From: Azoarcus sp.
GTDB lineage: Bacteria; Pseudomonadota; Gammaproteobacteria; Burkholderiales; Rhodocyclaceae
Length of the DNA stretch: 34,111 nt
Direction of reading: 5' to 3'
NCBI GenBank assembly: GCA_020725025.1
Contig: DYFV01000058.1
Coordinates: forward strand, 1-34,111
Shown here piece by piece: positions 16,665 through 25,485 of the stretch (the stretch's first letter is position 1; every line of letters begins with the position of its first letter). Made by a program: the position numbers and the translations under genes. Under the pieces are notes generated by a model. It saw nothing but the letters and a program-made list of their open reading frames with translations. It did no database searches and was not told the origin of the DNA.

Positions 16665-17525
16665 TCAGCGATTGATGAGCGTCGCCAGCTCCCCGCGGAA
16701 CTCGCGCACGAGCGGGTCGCCGCTGCCGATCAGCTCGAACAGCTGCAGCATCGTCTTGCGTCCGATGTCGTCGCGGAAGCTGCGGTCGCGGCGGACGATC
16801 TCGATCAGGTGCTCGAAGGCGGGGCGGAATTCGCCGCGCTCGGCGGCCAGGGTCGCGAGGGCGAGACGTGCCTCGAGATCGGCCGGATCGGCCGCCACGC
16901 GTGCAGCGAGCTCGCTTTCGGAGGTGTCCGCGGGCATGTTGCTGCGCAGGGCCAGAAGGGCCTGGAGCTTCTTGAGGCGATCCTCGTCGCGCACCCGGAA
17001 TTCGAGCTCGCGGATCAGGCTTGCCGCCGGTTCGAGCTCGCCGCGCTCGATCTGCACCTCGACGAGATCCAGGCGCGCCGCCTCGAGCTCGGGGTCCGCG
17101 GCCACGGCTTGCTCCAGCAGCCGCTGTGCGCCGGCGAGATCGCCGCGCCCGAATGCCGCAAGCGCCTCCCGTCGCAAGGGCTCGGCGGGGGAAGGCAGCA
17201 GTCCGTCGATGAAGGCACGGATCTGGCCCTCCGGCAGCGCGCCGGTGAACTCGTCGACGAGCTGGCCGCCGACGAAGGCCTTCACGTTGGGAATGCCGCG
17301 CACGCCGAAGCGCCGCGCGAGCTCGGGCTCCCGGTCGGAATCGACCTTGACGAGCCGAAAGCGCCCGCCGTACTCGACCGCGAGCTTCTCCAGGATCGGC
17401 TTGAGGATGCGGCAGGGGCCGCACCATTCGGCCCAGAAGTCGACCAGCACCGGGACCTGGTGAGAGGCCTGGACGACCTTGTGCTCGAAATCGGTGGTGT
17501 CGGCATCGCAAACGAATTCGCTCAT
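16665..17525 (-). CDS. cnoX: Thioredoxin-TPR chaperedoxin CnoX (YbbN family)
   Basis: A 286-residue cytoplasmic protein. The thioredoxin domain (about 1-110) has an intact active site WCGPC with C35 and C38. It is followed by tetratricopeptide-like helices (about 115-286; AFGRGDLAGAQRLLEQAVAAD, LDLVEVQIERGEL, AALATLAAERGEF-type repeats). CnoX proteins hold unfolded clients and protect their cysteines during hypochlorous acid stress, passing them to GroEL or DnaK. E. coli CnoX has SQHC in place of CGPC, so this one should also be an active reductase. The start at 17525 is chosen because GGAGGAG lies exactly seven bases upstream; an earlier ATG at 17549 would place that site inside the gene. 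No tight operon partner is visible; tex follows beyond an inverted repeat. Confidence 0.93.
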   Translation of the reverse strand: MSEFVCDADTTDFEHKVVQASHQVPVLVDFWAEWCGPCRILKPILEKLAVEYGGRFRLVKVDSDREPELARRFGVRGIPNVKAFVGGQLVDEFTGALPEGQIRAFIDGLLPSPAEPLRREALAAFGRGDLAGAQRLLEQAVAADPELEAARLDLVEVQIERGELEPAASLIRELEFRVRDEDRLKKLQALLALRSNMPADTSESELAARVAADPADLEARLALATLAAERGEFRPAFEHLIEIVRRDRSFRDDIGRKTMLQLFELIGSGDPLVREFRGELATLINR

Positions 17526-17532
17526 CGGGTTA

Positions 17533-17539
17533 CTCCTCC
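17533..17539 (-). promoter_or_regulatory. Ribosome binding site GGAGGAG for cnoX
   Basis: A full Shine-Dalgarno sequence seven bases ahead of the ATG at 17525 fixes the cnoX start and rules against the in-frame ATG at 17549. Confidence 0.75.
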
Positions 17540-17635
17540 AGGTATTCATCGAATGGACATGGGGGCGATCGCGGCGAGGTCAAGCGCCTCGCGTCCTGCG
17601 GACCCGGATCCGCGCTGCCCGGGATGGGCTCGGTC

Positions 17636-18484
17636 TCAGAGCACCACCAGGCTCTGCCGCCCGTACCATTCCTCGCCGGCGTCCAGCTGGATCTTGCTCC
17701 GCGCGGCCGCGGCCTCCACGCACAGCATGTGCCGGAACCCCTTGTCCGGCAGGTCCGGCAAGGTGGCGCTCTTGTGCTCCCAGGGATTCCACACCACCAC
17801 GTCCGGGAAGCCGTCCACATGGATGCCGAGGCTTCGGCCGGCGTCGCGCAGGAGGAGCGGGCGGGTCACGCCGTGATAGACGCGGTCGACCTCGCCCTCC
17901 ACCGTCAGCGCAGGGCCGCTCTCGCGCTTGATGCGGTCGCCGTCGGCGGCGTCGCGGTATTCCAGGCCGTGCAGGCCCTCCAGGCTGGCGTTCTCGACCT
18001 CATGCACCGCGAGGTAGGTGTGAAGCGCCGCGGTGAATGCGAAGGGCGCATGGCCGGTGTTCTCGACCTCGAGCTCCAGTTCCAGGCGGTCGTTCTCGAG
18101 CAGCACGGTGAGCTCGGCCGCGAAAGCGTGGGGCCACAGGGCGAAGGTGGCGTCGTCGTCGGTCAGCCGCAGCGTCACCAGCGCGTAGTCGTCGCCGCAG
18201 CGCTGCCCGCTGACGGTCCATGGCAGGGTGCGCGCGAATCCGTGCTTGGGCAGCTTGCCTAGTCCGGCGAACTGGGGAAAGCACACCGGCACGCCGCCGC
18301 GCACGGCGGTGGCGGCGTCGAAGCGGGCGTCGGGGCTGAGATAGAGGCGCTCGCCGCCGCCGGCGGGCGACCAGGACAGGACCTGGGCACCGAAGGGCGA
18401 GACGACGGCGCGGGCGCCGCCGGCCGTGGTGAGTACGAGGGCCGGCTGGCCGTGGAAGGTCTGGGTCTGGATGTCGGCGGGCAT
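17636..18484 (-). CDS. D-hexose-6-phosphate mutarotase (YeaD-like)
   Basis: A 282-residue aldose-1-epimerase-superfamily protein of the YeaD type, interconverting alpha and beta glucose-6-phosphate or related sugars in the cytosol. Family signs are the opening FHGQPALVLTTAGG, the GGVPVCFPQFG-like segment (here GGVPVCFPQFAGLG) and the catalytic region LHTYLAVHEVE, followed late by VVWNPWEHKS. The length is normal. ATG at 18484 and an in-frame TTG at 18496 both lie just after the terminator of the upstream acetyltransferase gene, and neither has a Shine-Dalgarno sequence. Transcription must therefore rely on readthrough or a promoter overlapping the terminator, possibly with a nearly leaderless message. 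Confidence 0.9.
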   Translation of the reverse strand: MPADIQTQTFHGQPALVLTTAGGARAVVSPFGAQVLSWSPAGGGERLYLSPDARFDAATAVRGGVPVCFPQFAGLGKLPKHGFARTLPWTVSGQRCGDDYALVTLRLTDDDATFALWPHAFAAELTVLLENDRLELELEVENTGHAPFAFTAALHTYLAVHEVENASLEGLHGLEYRDAADGDRIKRESGPALTVEGEVDRVYHGVTRPLLLRDAGRSLGIHVDGFPDVVVWNPWEHKSATLPDLPDKGFRHMLCVEAAAARSKIQLDAGEEWYGRQSLVVL

Positions 18485-18501
18485 GGATGGAAGCAAACGG
18501 C

Positions 18502-18533
18502 AAAAAACAGAGGGACGGCATGTGCCGTCCCTC
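18502..18533 (-). terminator. Intrinsic terminator after the acetyltransferase gene
   Basis: Perfect 11-base arms GAGGGACGGCA (18510-18520) and TGCCGTCCCTC (18523-18533) are followed on the minus strand by TGTTTTTT (T run at 18502-18507). It starts 28 bases past the pat stop codon. This is a textbook Rho-independent terminator, and it ends only 17 bases before the mutarotase ATG. Confidence 0.92.
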
Positions 18534-18561
18534 GCCCATCATACGCCGCTTGCCGCGACGA

Positions 18562-21249
18562 TCAATCCTGCAGCGCGAGCACGCCGAGCTTGATGCTGCT
18601 GTCCTCGGGGTCGTTGCTGAGGACGAATCCCAGCCCCTGCACGAACTTGAGCATGCGCTCGTTGTTGGCGAGGAAGACGCCGTTCATATAGGCGATGCCG
18701 CGGTTTCGCGCGGTCTCGATGAGCACGCCCATCAGCTTCCTGGCCAGCCCGCGGTGCTGCCATTCGTCCGCCACCACGATCGCGAACTCGCAGGACTCGC
18801 CGTCCGGATTCACCGCGTAGCGGCACACGCCGAGCTCGACCTCCTTGCCGTCCTCCTCGATCGTCGCCACGAAGGCCATCTCCCGGTCGTAGTCGATCTG
18901 GGTGAGGCGCGCCACCATGGCGGGCGGCAGCTCGCGCATGGTGTTCATGAAGCGGTAGTACTTGGTCTCGGCGGAGAGCTTGCGAACGAACTCGACCTCG
19001 AGATCGGCGTCCTCGGGCTTGATCGGGCGGATGGTGATGAGCGTGCCGTCGGGCTGCGTCCACTTCGTGATGAGGTGCGACGGGTAGGGGTGGATCGCCA
19101 TGTGGTCGTAGCGATCCGCCGAGGGCGAGATGTTGTCGGTGGTGACCCGCGCGTCGACGGCGACCGCACCGTTCTCGTCGACGATGAGCGGGTTGATCTC
19201 CATGGACTGGATCCACGGCAGCTCGCACACCATCTCGGAGACGCGCAGCAGCACGAACTCCAGCGCCTCCATGTTCACCGGCGGCATGTTGCGGAACTCG
19301 CCCAGCAGGCTCGCCACCCGCGAGGAGCGGATGAGGTCGTGCACCAAATAGTTGTTGAGCGGCGGCAGCGCGATGGCGAGGTCCTTGTTGGCCTCCACCC
19401 GGTTGCCGCCTTCGCCGAAGGTGATCACCGGGCCGAACACCGGATCGCGCTTGACCCCCACCACCAGCTCGCGGCCGTTGCGCTTGAGGATCATCGGCTC
19501 GATCGCCACCCCGTTGATGGCGGCGTCGGGCTTGTTCTTGCGCACCTCGTCCAGGATCTCCTGGTAGGCGGTGCGCACCGCCGCGAGGCTGCCGAGGTTC
19601 AGGCGCACGCCGCCCGAGTCGGCCTTGTGGATGATGGAAGGCGAATCGATCTTCATCACCACCGGCAGGCCGATCTCCTCGGCGAGCACCATGGCCTCGG
19701 TCGCCGAGCGCGCCACCACGGTCTGCGCGATGGGGATGCGGAAGGCCGCGAGCAGTGCCTTCGACTCCATCTCGTTCAGCACCTTGCGCCGCTCGGCCAG
19801 CGCCGTCTCGATCACCAGCCGCGCGCTCTCCACGCTGGGCGGGTTCAGATGCGACAGCGACGAGGGCGTCTGCATCAGCAGCTTCTGATTGCGGTAGTAG
19901 GCCGAGATGTGGCTGAAGAGCTCGACCGCCGGCTCCGGCGTGCGGAAGGTGGGGATGCCGGCGTTGATGAACACCTCGCGACCCTCGCGCACCAGCGATT
20001 CGCCCATCCAGCAGGTGACCACCGGCTTGTCGGCGTTCTTCTCCAGCTCCACGATCGCCTCGGCCACCGCGGTCGGATCCGTCATCGCCTGCGGGGTGAG
20101 CATCACCAGCACGCCGTCGACGTTGGGGCCTTCGAGCACCGCCTGCACGGTCTTGCGGTACCGATCGACATCGGCGTCGCCTAGGATGTCCACCGGGTTC
20201 GCGCGCGACCAGCTCGGCGGCAGGGCTGCGTTCAGCTTCTCCATGGTGCCGTCGGAGAACTGGGCGAGCGGGATGCCCAGATCGGCGGCGCGGTCGGCGG
20301 CCATCACGCCCGGCCCGCCGCCGTTGGTGATGATGGCGAGGCGGTTGCCGCGGGGCCGGAAGTGGGAGAAGAGCGCATTGGCTGCGGCGAAGAGCTGGCC
20401 CATGTTGTAGAGCCGGATCACGCCCGCGCGGCGCAGGGCGGCGTCGAACACCGCGTCCTCGCCCACCTGCACCCCCGTATGCGAGAGCACCGCCTGGGAC
20501 GCCCCCGGATGGCGCCCCACCTTGATGAGCAGCACCGGTTTGACGCGTGCGGCGCCGCGCAGGGCGCTCATGAAGCGGCGGGCGTCGCGGATGCCTTCGA
20601 CGTAGAGGAAGATGCTCTCGGTGCGCGGGTCCGAGATCATGTACTCGAGCACTTCGCCGAAGTCGATGTCGGAGGACGAGCCGAGTGACACCACCGCCGA
20701 GAAGCCCACGTTGTGAGGCTTGGCCCAGTCCAGGATGGCGGCGCATAGCGCGCCCGACTGGGAGATGAGGCCGATGGTGCCCTTGTTGGCGCTCGCATGG
20801 GCGAAGGTGGCGTTGAGCCCCAGGTCGGGCCGCATGATGCCCAGGCAGTTGGGGCCCAGGAGCCGGATGCGGTGGCGGCGCGCCGCCTCCACCACGTGGC
20901 GTTCGAGCAGGGCGCCGCGCGGCCCCGTCTCGGAGAAGCCGGAGGAGAGCACGATGACGGCCTTGACGCCCGCCCGCCCGCAGCTGTCGACGATGGCCGG
21001 GACCTTCTCGGCGCGCACGGAGATGACCGCCAGGTCGAGCCGGTGGGGCACTTCCTCCACCGACTTGTAACAGGGCACACCGAGCACGGACTCGTGCTTG
21101 GGATTGATGGCGAACAGGCGGCCGCGGAAGCCGCCCTCGAGCATATTGCGGATCAGCACGTTGCCGAGCGAGGACTCGCGCTCGCTGGCACCGATCACGC
21201 CCACCGACTTGGGCTCGAGGAGCGGTGTGAGGTAGTGCTTTTCTTTCAT
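18562..21249 (-). CDS. Pat-type GNAT protein acetyltransferase fused to NDP-forming acyl-CoA synthetase-like domains
   Basis: An 895-residue protein close in length and layout to E. coli PatZ (YfiQ/Pka). In order: CoA-binding Rossmann domain (about 8-105, VGVIGASERESSLGN), succinyl-CoA synthetase-like domains (about 150-440, GLISQSGALCAAILDW; SHTG at 256-259 lines up with the histidine region of ADP-forming acetyl-CoA synthetases), an ATP-grasp domain (about 470-690, KIDSPSIIHKADSGGVRLNL), and a C-terminal GNAT domain (about 735-880) with the acetyl-CoA loop QHRGLARKL. Family members acetylate lysines, classically inactivating acetyl-CoA synthetase Acs. Whether the synthetase part is active is not decidable here. 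The gene has its own terminator and a palindrome-containing upstream region. No acs gene is in the window. Confidence 0.92.
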   Translation of the reverse strand: MKEKHYLTPLLEPKSVGVIGASERESSLGNVLIRNMLEGGFRGRLFAINPKHESVLGVPCYKSVEEVPHRLDLAVISVRAEKVPAIVDSCGRAGVKAVIVLSSGFSETGPRGALLERHVVEAARRHRIRLLGPNCLGIMRPDLGLNATFAHASANKGTIGLISQSGALCAAILDWAKPHNVGFSAVVSLGSSSDIDFGEVLEYMISDPRTESIFLYVEGIRDARRFMSALRGAARVKPVLLIKVGRHPGASQAVLSHTGVQVGEDAVFDAALRRAGVIRLYNMGQLFAAANALFSHFRPRGNRLAIITNGGGPGVMAADRAADLGIPLAQFSDGTMEKLNAALPPSWSRANPVDILGDADVDRYRKTVQAVLEGPNVDGVLVMLTPQAMTDPTAVAEAIVELEKNADKPVVTCWMGESLVREGREVFINAGIPTFRTPEPAVELFSHISAYYRNQKLLMQTPSSLSHLNPPSVESARLVIETALAERRKVLNEMESKALLAAFRIPIAQTVVARSATEAMVLAEEIGLPVVMKIDSPSIIHKADSGGVRLNLGSLAAVRTAYQEILDEVRKNKPDAAINGVAIEPMILKRNGRELVVGVKRDPVFGPVITFGEGGNRVEANKDLAIALPPLNNYLVHDLIRSSRVASLLGEFRNMPPVNMEALEFVLLRVSEMVCELPWIQSMEINPLIVDENGAVAVDARVTTDNISPSADRYDHMAIHPYPSHLITKWTQPDGTLITIRPIKPEDADLEVEFVRKLSAETKYYRFMNTMRELPPAMVARLTQIDYDREMAFVATIEEDGKEVELGVCRYAVNPDGESCEFAIVVADEWQHRGLARKLMGVLIETARNRGIAYMNGVFLANNERMLKFVQGLGFVLSNDPEDSSIKLGVLALQD

Positions 21250-21353
21250 TATGGGGACGCCTGGGCTTCGGATTCGTCGGCAGCGGCTCGCATGCGGCGA
21301 GCGTCGGGGAGCATCATGTCCGGTTCAGTTTGGTCGACACTTGATCGAGCGCA

Positions 21354-21390
21354 AGCATACTGCACTGCAGCATCGCGAATTGTGACACAA
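21354..21390 (-). promoter_or_regulatory. Candidate promoter/operator region of the acetyltransferase gene
   Basis: A TATGCT at 21354-21359 (minus-strand reading) could be a -10 box. No good -35 lies at 16-18 bases. Instead, two perfect palindromes sit upstream: CTGCA-C-TGCAG at 21360-21370 and TTGTG-A-CACAA at 21380-21390. The second would be centred near -38, where an activator commonly binds. PatZ expression in E. coli depends on CRP; this palindrome lacks the CRP spacing, so another regulator is implied. Inference only. Confidence 0.35.
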
Positions 21391-21454
21391 GATCGAACGA
21401 ATGCCGATCGGGACTTTCCGCAAGCGGGATGGATCGGGCTTCCCGGCGCTCTGG

Positions 21455-23188
21455 TCATGCGCCGAGGGTGAAACGGAAGGTCGCGCCCCGACCGGGTTCG
21501 GATTCGGCCCAGATGCGCCCGCCGTGGCGCTGGATGACGCGCTGAACGTTGGCAAGCCCGATGCCGGAGCCCGTGAACTCCGCGTTGTTGTGCAGGCGGT
21601 GGAAGGGGCGGAACAGATTGGCGGCGAAGGCCATGTCGAAGCCGGCGCCGTCGTCCGAGACGCAGAAGACTCGCTGGTCGCGCTTTCGCTCGGCGTAGAA
21701 GCGGATGTGGGCCACCTCGTTGTGGGCGGAGAATTTCCAGGCGTTCTGTAGAAGGTTCTCCAGCACCACGCGCATCAGGGTGCGGTCGGCGGTCACCAGC
21801 AGGTCGCTGGTGATCTCGACCTCCACCTTGCGCTGGGGCTCCGCGGCCCTCAGCTCTTCGATGATCTGCAGGGCGATCTCGGACAGGTCGACGGTCTCGC
21901 GATGCAGCGACTGGCGGGTGAGCCGGGCGAGCTCGATCAGTGCATCGATGAGGTGCGCCATGCGCGCGGTGGCCTTGCGGATGCGGTCGATGTAACCGCG
22001 GGTGGTGTCGTCGAGCTGGGCGTCGAGCTCCTCCTCCAGGATGCGCGCGAAGCCGTCGATGGCGCGCAGGGGCGCGCGCAGGTCATGAGACACCGAGTAG
22101 GAGAAGGCCTCCAGCTCGCGGTTGGAGGCCTCCAACTCGGCCGTGCGCAGCTTGACGCGCGCTTCCAGCTCCTGGTTGATGTTGCGCAGGGTGAGCTCGG
22201 CCACCTTGCGCTCCGAGATGTCGTCCAGGGTGCCGGCGAGGCCCCGGATCGGCCCTGCGTCGTCCTGGGTCACCGGACGCGCCGCCGCCTCGATCCAGCG
22301 GATCTCGCCGTGCCGGGTGCGCAGGCGCAGCTCGCTCGAATACTCGGGCCGCTCGCCGCGGGCGACCCTGGCCATCTCGTGCCACGCGCTGACCCGGTCG
22401 TCGGGATGGAGGAACTCGACCAGCGGCTTGCCCAGGCTCGATGCGACCGAGTGGGCGGTGATCGTCTCCCATGCCCGGTTGATGAAGGTGAGCCGGCCGC
22501 GTGCGTCGGTGCGGAAGATCACCTCGTTCACCGATTCGACCACCTCCTGGTAGCGCGCGCGGCTCTCCTGCAGCGCACGTTCGGCGGCGACGCGGTCGGT
22601 GATGTCCCGGCCCACGCCGTGGTAGCCGCGGAGCTCGCCGTTGCGGTGCAGGGCACACCCGATGAGCTCGATGTGGCGGCAGTTCCCGGCCTCGTCGATG
22701 CGGCTCAGGGTCACGCGCAGCGACCCCGACCGGGCGAGGGCCGCTCGATACTCGTCCCACACCGCGGCGGGAACCTCGTGCCAGTTCAACTCCCACGGCC
22801 GGCGACCGAGGAACTCGGACGGCTCCATGTTGGCGTGGCGCTTGAGGCCGTCGGTGATCAGGGTGTAGCGATGCTCGGCATCCGTCTTCCATAGCCAGTC
22901 GGACGCAAGACCGAGAAGCTCGAGCAGCTGAACCTCGTCGAAGGCGCTCGCCGCCGCCCATACCGCGCGCCGCACCGCCTGCCGGCGTCTTGCCTCGACC
23001 AGGGCGGCGGCGAGGGCGAACAGGACCGCGGTGAGCAGTGCGGCGACCCAGGACACCGGATCGTCCGATACGAGGTCCGCATCGATCGCCGCCGCCGCAA
23101 CCGGGTGGCACAGGAAGAGCGCTGCCGCGGCCAGTGCGGCTGGCCGCGGGCATGGGCGATGCGATGCTTGGATACTCGCCTTCTGCAA
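21455..23188 (-). CDS. Membrane-anchored PAS sensor histidine kinase
   Basis: A 577-residue kinase. Two hydrophobic segments near the N-terminus (about 17-34 and 47-64) should anchor it in the inner membrane with a very short periplasmic loop, so sensing is probably cytosolic. PAS domains cover about 93-198 and 210-327. A short coiled coil leads to HisKA with H368 (SVSHDLRAPLRAIDGF) and HATPase_c (ENLLQNAWKFS, SDDGAGF, GSGIGLANVQRVIQRHGG). The catalytic half resembles those following bacteriophytochromes. The start is the TTG at 23188: no ATG or GTG precedes it in frame, and the first internal ATG would remove both membrane segments. No response regulator is adjacent, so it is an orphan. It is divergent from gabD, with 234 bases between them. 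Confidence 0.88.
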   Translation of the reverse strand: MQKASIQASHRPCPRPAALAAAALFLCHPVAAAAIDADLVSDDPVSWVAALLTAVLFALAAALVEARRRQAVRRAVWAAASAFDEVQLLELLGLASDWLWKTDAEHRYTLITDGLKRHANMEPSEFLGRRPWELNWHEVPAAVWDEYRAALARSGSLRVTLSRIDEAGNCRHIELIGCALHRNGELRGYHGVGRDITDRVAAERALQESRARYQEVVESVNEVIFRTDARGRLTFINRAWETITAHSVASSLGKPLVEFLHPDDRVSAWHEMARVARGERPEYSSELRLRTRHGEIRWIEAAARPVTQDDAGPIRGLAGTLDDISERKVAELTLRNINQELEARVKLRTAELEASNRELEAFSYSVSHDLRAPLRAIDGFARILEEELDAQLDDTTRGYIDRIRKATARMAHLIDALIELARLTRQSLHRETVDLSEIALQIIEELRAAEPQRKVEVEITSDLLVTADRTLMRVVLENLLQNAWKFSAHNEVAHIRFYAERKRDQRVFCVSDDGAGFDMAFAANLFRPFHRLHNNAEFTGSGIGLANVQRVIQRHGGRIWAESEPGRGATFRFTLGA

Positions 23189-23422
23189 AGGCTGGTTCGT
23201 CCCGGAGTACGTGCAAGGGTGCGCACGGGCACACGCATGATACCCGCAGGTGGGGATGGCCGGCAGGCAAGCCGGGAGTCATCCGCCGAACGGGGGGCCG
23301 GGCGGCCGGCATATGCCGCTGCCGTCGGGAGCTCGCCGGAAACCGCGCCCTGCGGGGATCCGCGCTAGAATCGGTAGCTCGACGGCAAGGCATGCGGCCC
23401 CGCGACTTCTTCAGAGGAAACC

Positions 23423-24883
23423 ATGTATACCTCGACCGATTCCCCCCTGTTCCGTGAGCAGGCTTTCATCGACGGCACCTGGATCGGTGCCGACTCCGGG
23501 GCCGTGTTCGACGTCCACGACCCCGCCTCCGGCGTGCTGCTGGGCCATGCCCCCGATATGGGGGCCGCCGAGACGGCGCGTGCCGTGGCCGCGGCGGAAG
23601 CGGCCCTCCCGGGTTGGCGGCGGCGCCTCGCGAAGGAACGATCGGCCATCCTGCGCCGCTGGTACGAGCTGATCGTCGCCTCGTCCGATGCGCTCGCGCG
23701 CCTGCTCACCTCCGAGCAGGGCAAGCCGCTCGCCGAGGCGAAGGGAGAGATCGCCTATGCCGCCTCCTTCGTGGAGTGGTTCGCCGAGGAGGCCAAGCGG
23801 GTCGGCGGCGACGTCATCCCGACCACCGGGGACGATCGCCGCCTGATGGTGATCCGTCAGCCGGTCGGCGTCTGCGCCGCGATCACGCCGTGGAACTTCC
23901 CGGCGGCCATGATCACCCGCAAGGTCGCGCCGGCCCTGGCGGCCGGCTGTACGGTGGTGGTGAAGCCCGCGGAGCAGACGCCGTTCACCGCCCTCGCCCT
24001 GGCGGCACTGGCGGAAGAGGCCGGTTTCCCGAAGGGGGTGCTCAACGTCGTGACCGGCGATCCGGTCGCCATCGGCGGCGTGCTGACGGCGAGCCCGGTG
24101 GTGCGCAAGCTCTCGTTTACCGGCTCGACCGAAGTGGGCCGGCTGCTGATGGCGCAGTGTGCGCCCACGGTGAAGAAGCTCTCCCTGGAGCTCGGCGGCA
24201 ACGCACCCTTCATCGTCTTCGACGACGCCGACCTCGAGGCCGCGGTGGAGGGCGCGATCGCCTCCAAGTACCGCAACACCGGCCAGACCTGCGTGTGCGC
24301 CAACCGCCTGCTGGTGCAGTCGGGCATCTACGAGCGCTTCGCCGAGCGGCTCGCCGCGGTGGTGAGGACGCTCAGGATCGGCCCCGGAATGGAGACCGGC
24401 GTTCATCTGGGTCCCCTCATCGACAAGGCGGCCATCGAGAAGGTCGAGGCGCACGTGGCCGATGCCCTCGAAAAGGGCGCGCGGGTGCTCACCGGCGGGA
24501 TGCGCCACACGCTGGGCGGCACCTTCTACGAGGCCACCGTGCTCGCCGACGTCACCCCCGCCATGCGGGTGGCGCGCGAGGAGACCTTCGGGCCGGTGGC
24601 GCCGCTGTTCCGCTTCGAGACGGAGGACGAGGCGGTGCGCATGGCGAACGACACCGAGTTCGGGCTGGCCGCCTATTTCTACTCGCGCGACGTGGGCCGC
24701 ATCTTCCGCGTGGCCGAGGCGCTGGAGTACGGCATGGTGGGCATCAACACCGGCCTCATGTCGAACGAAGTGTCGCCCTTCGGCGGCATCAAGCAGTCGG
24801 GCATCGGACGAGAGGGCTCGAGCTACGGCATCGACGAGTATCTCGAGATGAAGTCGCTGTGCCTGGCCGGCATCGACCGTTGA
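23423..24883 (+). CDS. gabD: NAD(P)-dependent succinate-semialdehyde dehydrogenase
   Basis: A 486-residue aldehyde dehydrogenase that oxidises succinate semialdehyde to succinate, the last step of 4-aminobutyrate breakdown. Catalytic residues are in place: N158 (PWNFP), K181 (KPAEQTP), E256 (LELGGNAPF) and C290 (NTGQTCVCANR). The two-cysteine form of the active-site loop and the overall sequence fit GabD; other semialdehyde substrates such as glutarate semialdehyde cannot be excluded. The ATG has an AGAGGA site ahead, and TAGAAT at 23366-23371 may be a -10 box, with no good -35. The gabT aminotransferase is missing nearby. The methyltransferase gene follows after five bases, so they form one operon. 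Confidence 0.93.
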   Translation: MYTSTDSPLFREQAFIDGTWIGADSGAVFDVHDPASGVLLGHAPDMGAAETARAVAAAEAALPGWRRRLAKERSAILRRWYELIVASSDALARLLTSEQGKPLAEAKGEIAYAASFVEWFAEEAKRVGGDVIPTTGDDRRLMVIRQPVGVCAAITPWNFPAAMITRKVAPALAAGCTVVVKPAEQTPFTALALAALAEEAGFPKGVLNVVTGDPVAIGGVLTASPVVRKLSFTGSTEVGRLLMAQCAPTVKKLSLELGGNAPFIVFDDADLEAAVEGAIASKYRNTGQTCVCANRLLVQSGIYERFAERLAAVVRTLRIGPGMETGVHLGPLIDKAAIEKVEAHVADALEKGARVLTGGMRHTLGGTFYEATVLADVTPAMRVAREETFGPVAPLFRFETEDEAVRMANDTEFGLAAYFYSRDVGRIFRVAEALEYGMVGINTGLMSNEVSPFGGIKQSGIGREGSSYGIDEYLEMKSLCLAGIDR

Positions 24884-24888
24884 GCGCC

Positions 24889-25446
24889 ATGGCCGCGACA
24901 CCGCATCCGATGACCGGCACGCCGTCGCCCTGGGTCGTGCGCTTCGCACCGCTCGTCGCGGCCGGAGGCCAGGTGCTGGACTTCGCCTGCGGCGGCGGGC
25001 GCCACGCCCGCTGGCTCGCCGATCACGGCTGGCGGGTCGAGGCGGTCGACCGCGACGCCGGGGCGCTCGCGCTCCTGGGCGGCGACCCGCGGATCGCCAC
25101 CCGCGAGGCGGACCTGGAGGACGGGCCCTGGCCCTACGCCGGACGCACCTTCGACGGCATCGTCGTCACCAATTATCTCTTCCGGCCGCGCTTCGACCTG
25201 CTCCTCGCCAGTCTCGCGCCGGGCGGGGTGCTGATCTACGAAACCTTCATGCTCGGCAACGAGCGCCACGGCAAGCCGAGCAACCCCGCCTTCCTGCTGC
25301 AGCCGGGCGAGCTGCCGGCGCGGCTGCGCGAGGGGTTTACCGTGGTGGCGTTCGAGCAGGGCGAGGTGGACAAACCGCGCCCCGCGGTCGTGCAGCGCGT
25401 GTGCGCCATCCGGGGCGAGGTGGCGGTGCCCCGGCTGCCTGCCTGA
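24889..25446 (+). CDS. Class I SAM-dependent methyltransferase
   Basis: A 185-residue protein. Motif I (VLDFACGGGRHARWLAD, about 29-45) binds S-adenosylmethionine. The acidic residue ending strand 2 is in VEAVDRD, motif II-like DGIVVTNYLF and the GGVLIYETF strand follow, and residues near the C-terminus (FEQGEVDKPRPAVVQRV) match small TehB-like methyltransferases. The substrate is unknown. It begins five bases after the gabD stop codon, so it depends on gabD for transcription and probably translation. There is no obvious metabolic link between the two, though a role in detoxifying metabolites is conceivable. Confidence 0.82.
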   Translation: MAATPHPMTGTPSPWVVRFAPLVAAGGQVLDFACGGGRHARWLADHGWRVEAVDRDAGALALLGGDPRIATREADLEDGPWPYAGRTFDGIVVTNYLFRPRFDLLLASLAPGGVLIYETFMLGNERHGKPSNPAFLLQPGELPARLREGFTVVAFEQGEVDKPRPAVVQRVCAIRGEVAVPRLPA

Positions 25447-25485
25447 GCGCCAAGGGGCCGCTCCTGCCGCGATGCGGGTGCGGCG

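Noticed and set aside
21380..21390. CRP-binding site upstream of the acetyltransferase gene
   Set aside because: CRP sites have TGTGA-N6-TCACA; this palindrome has a single central base between its arms.
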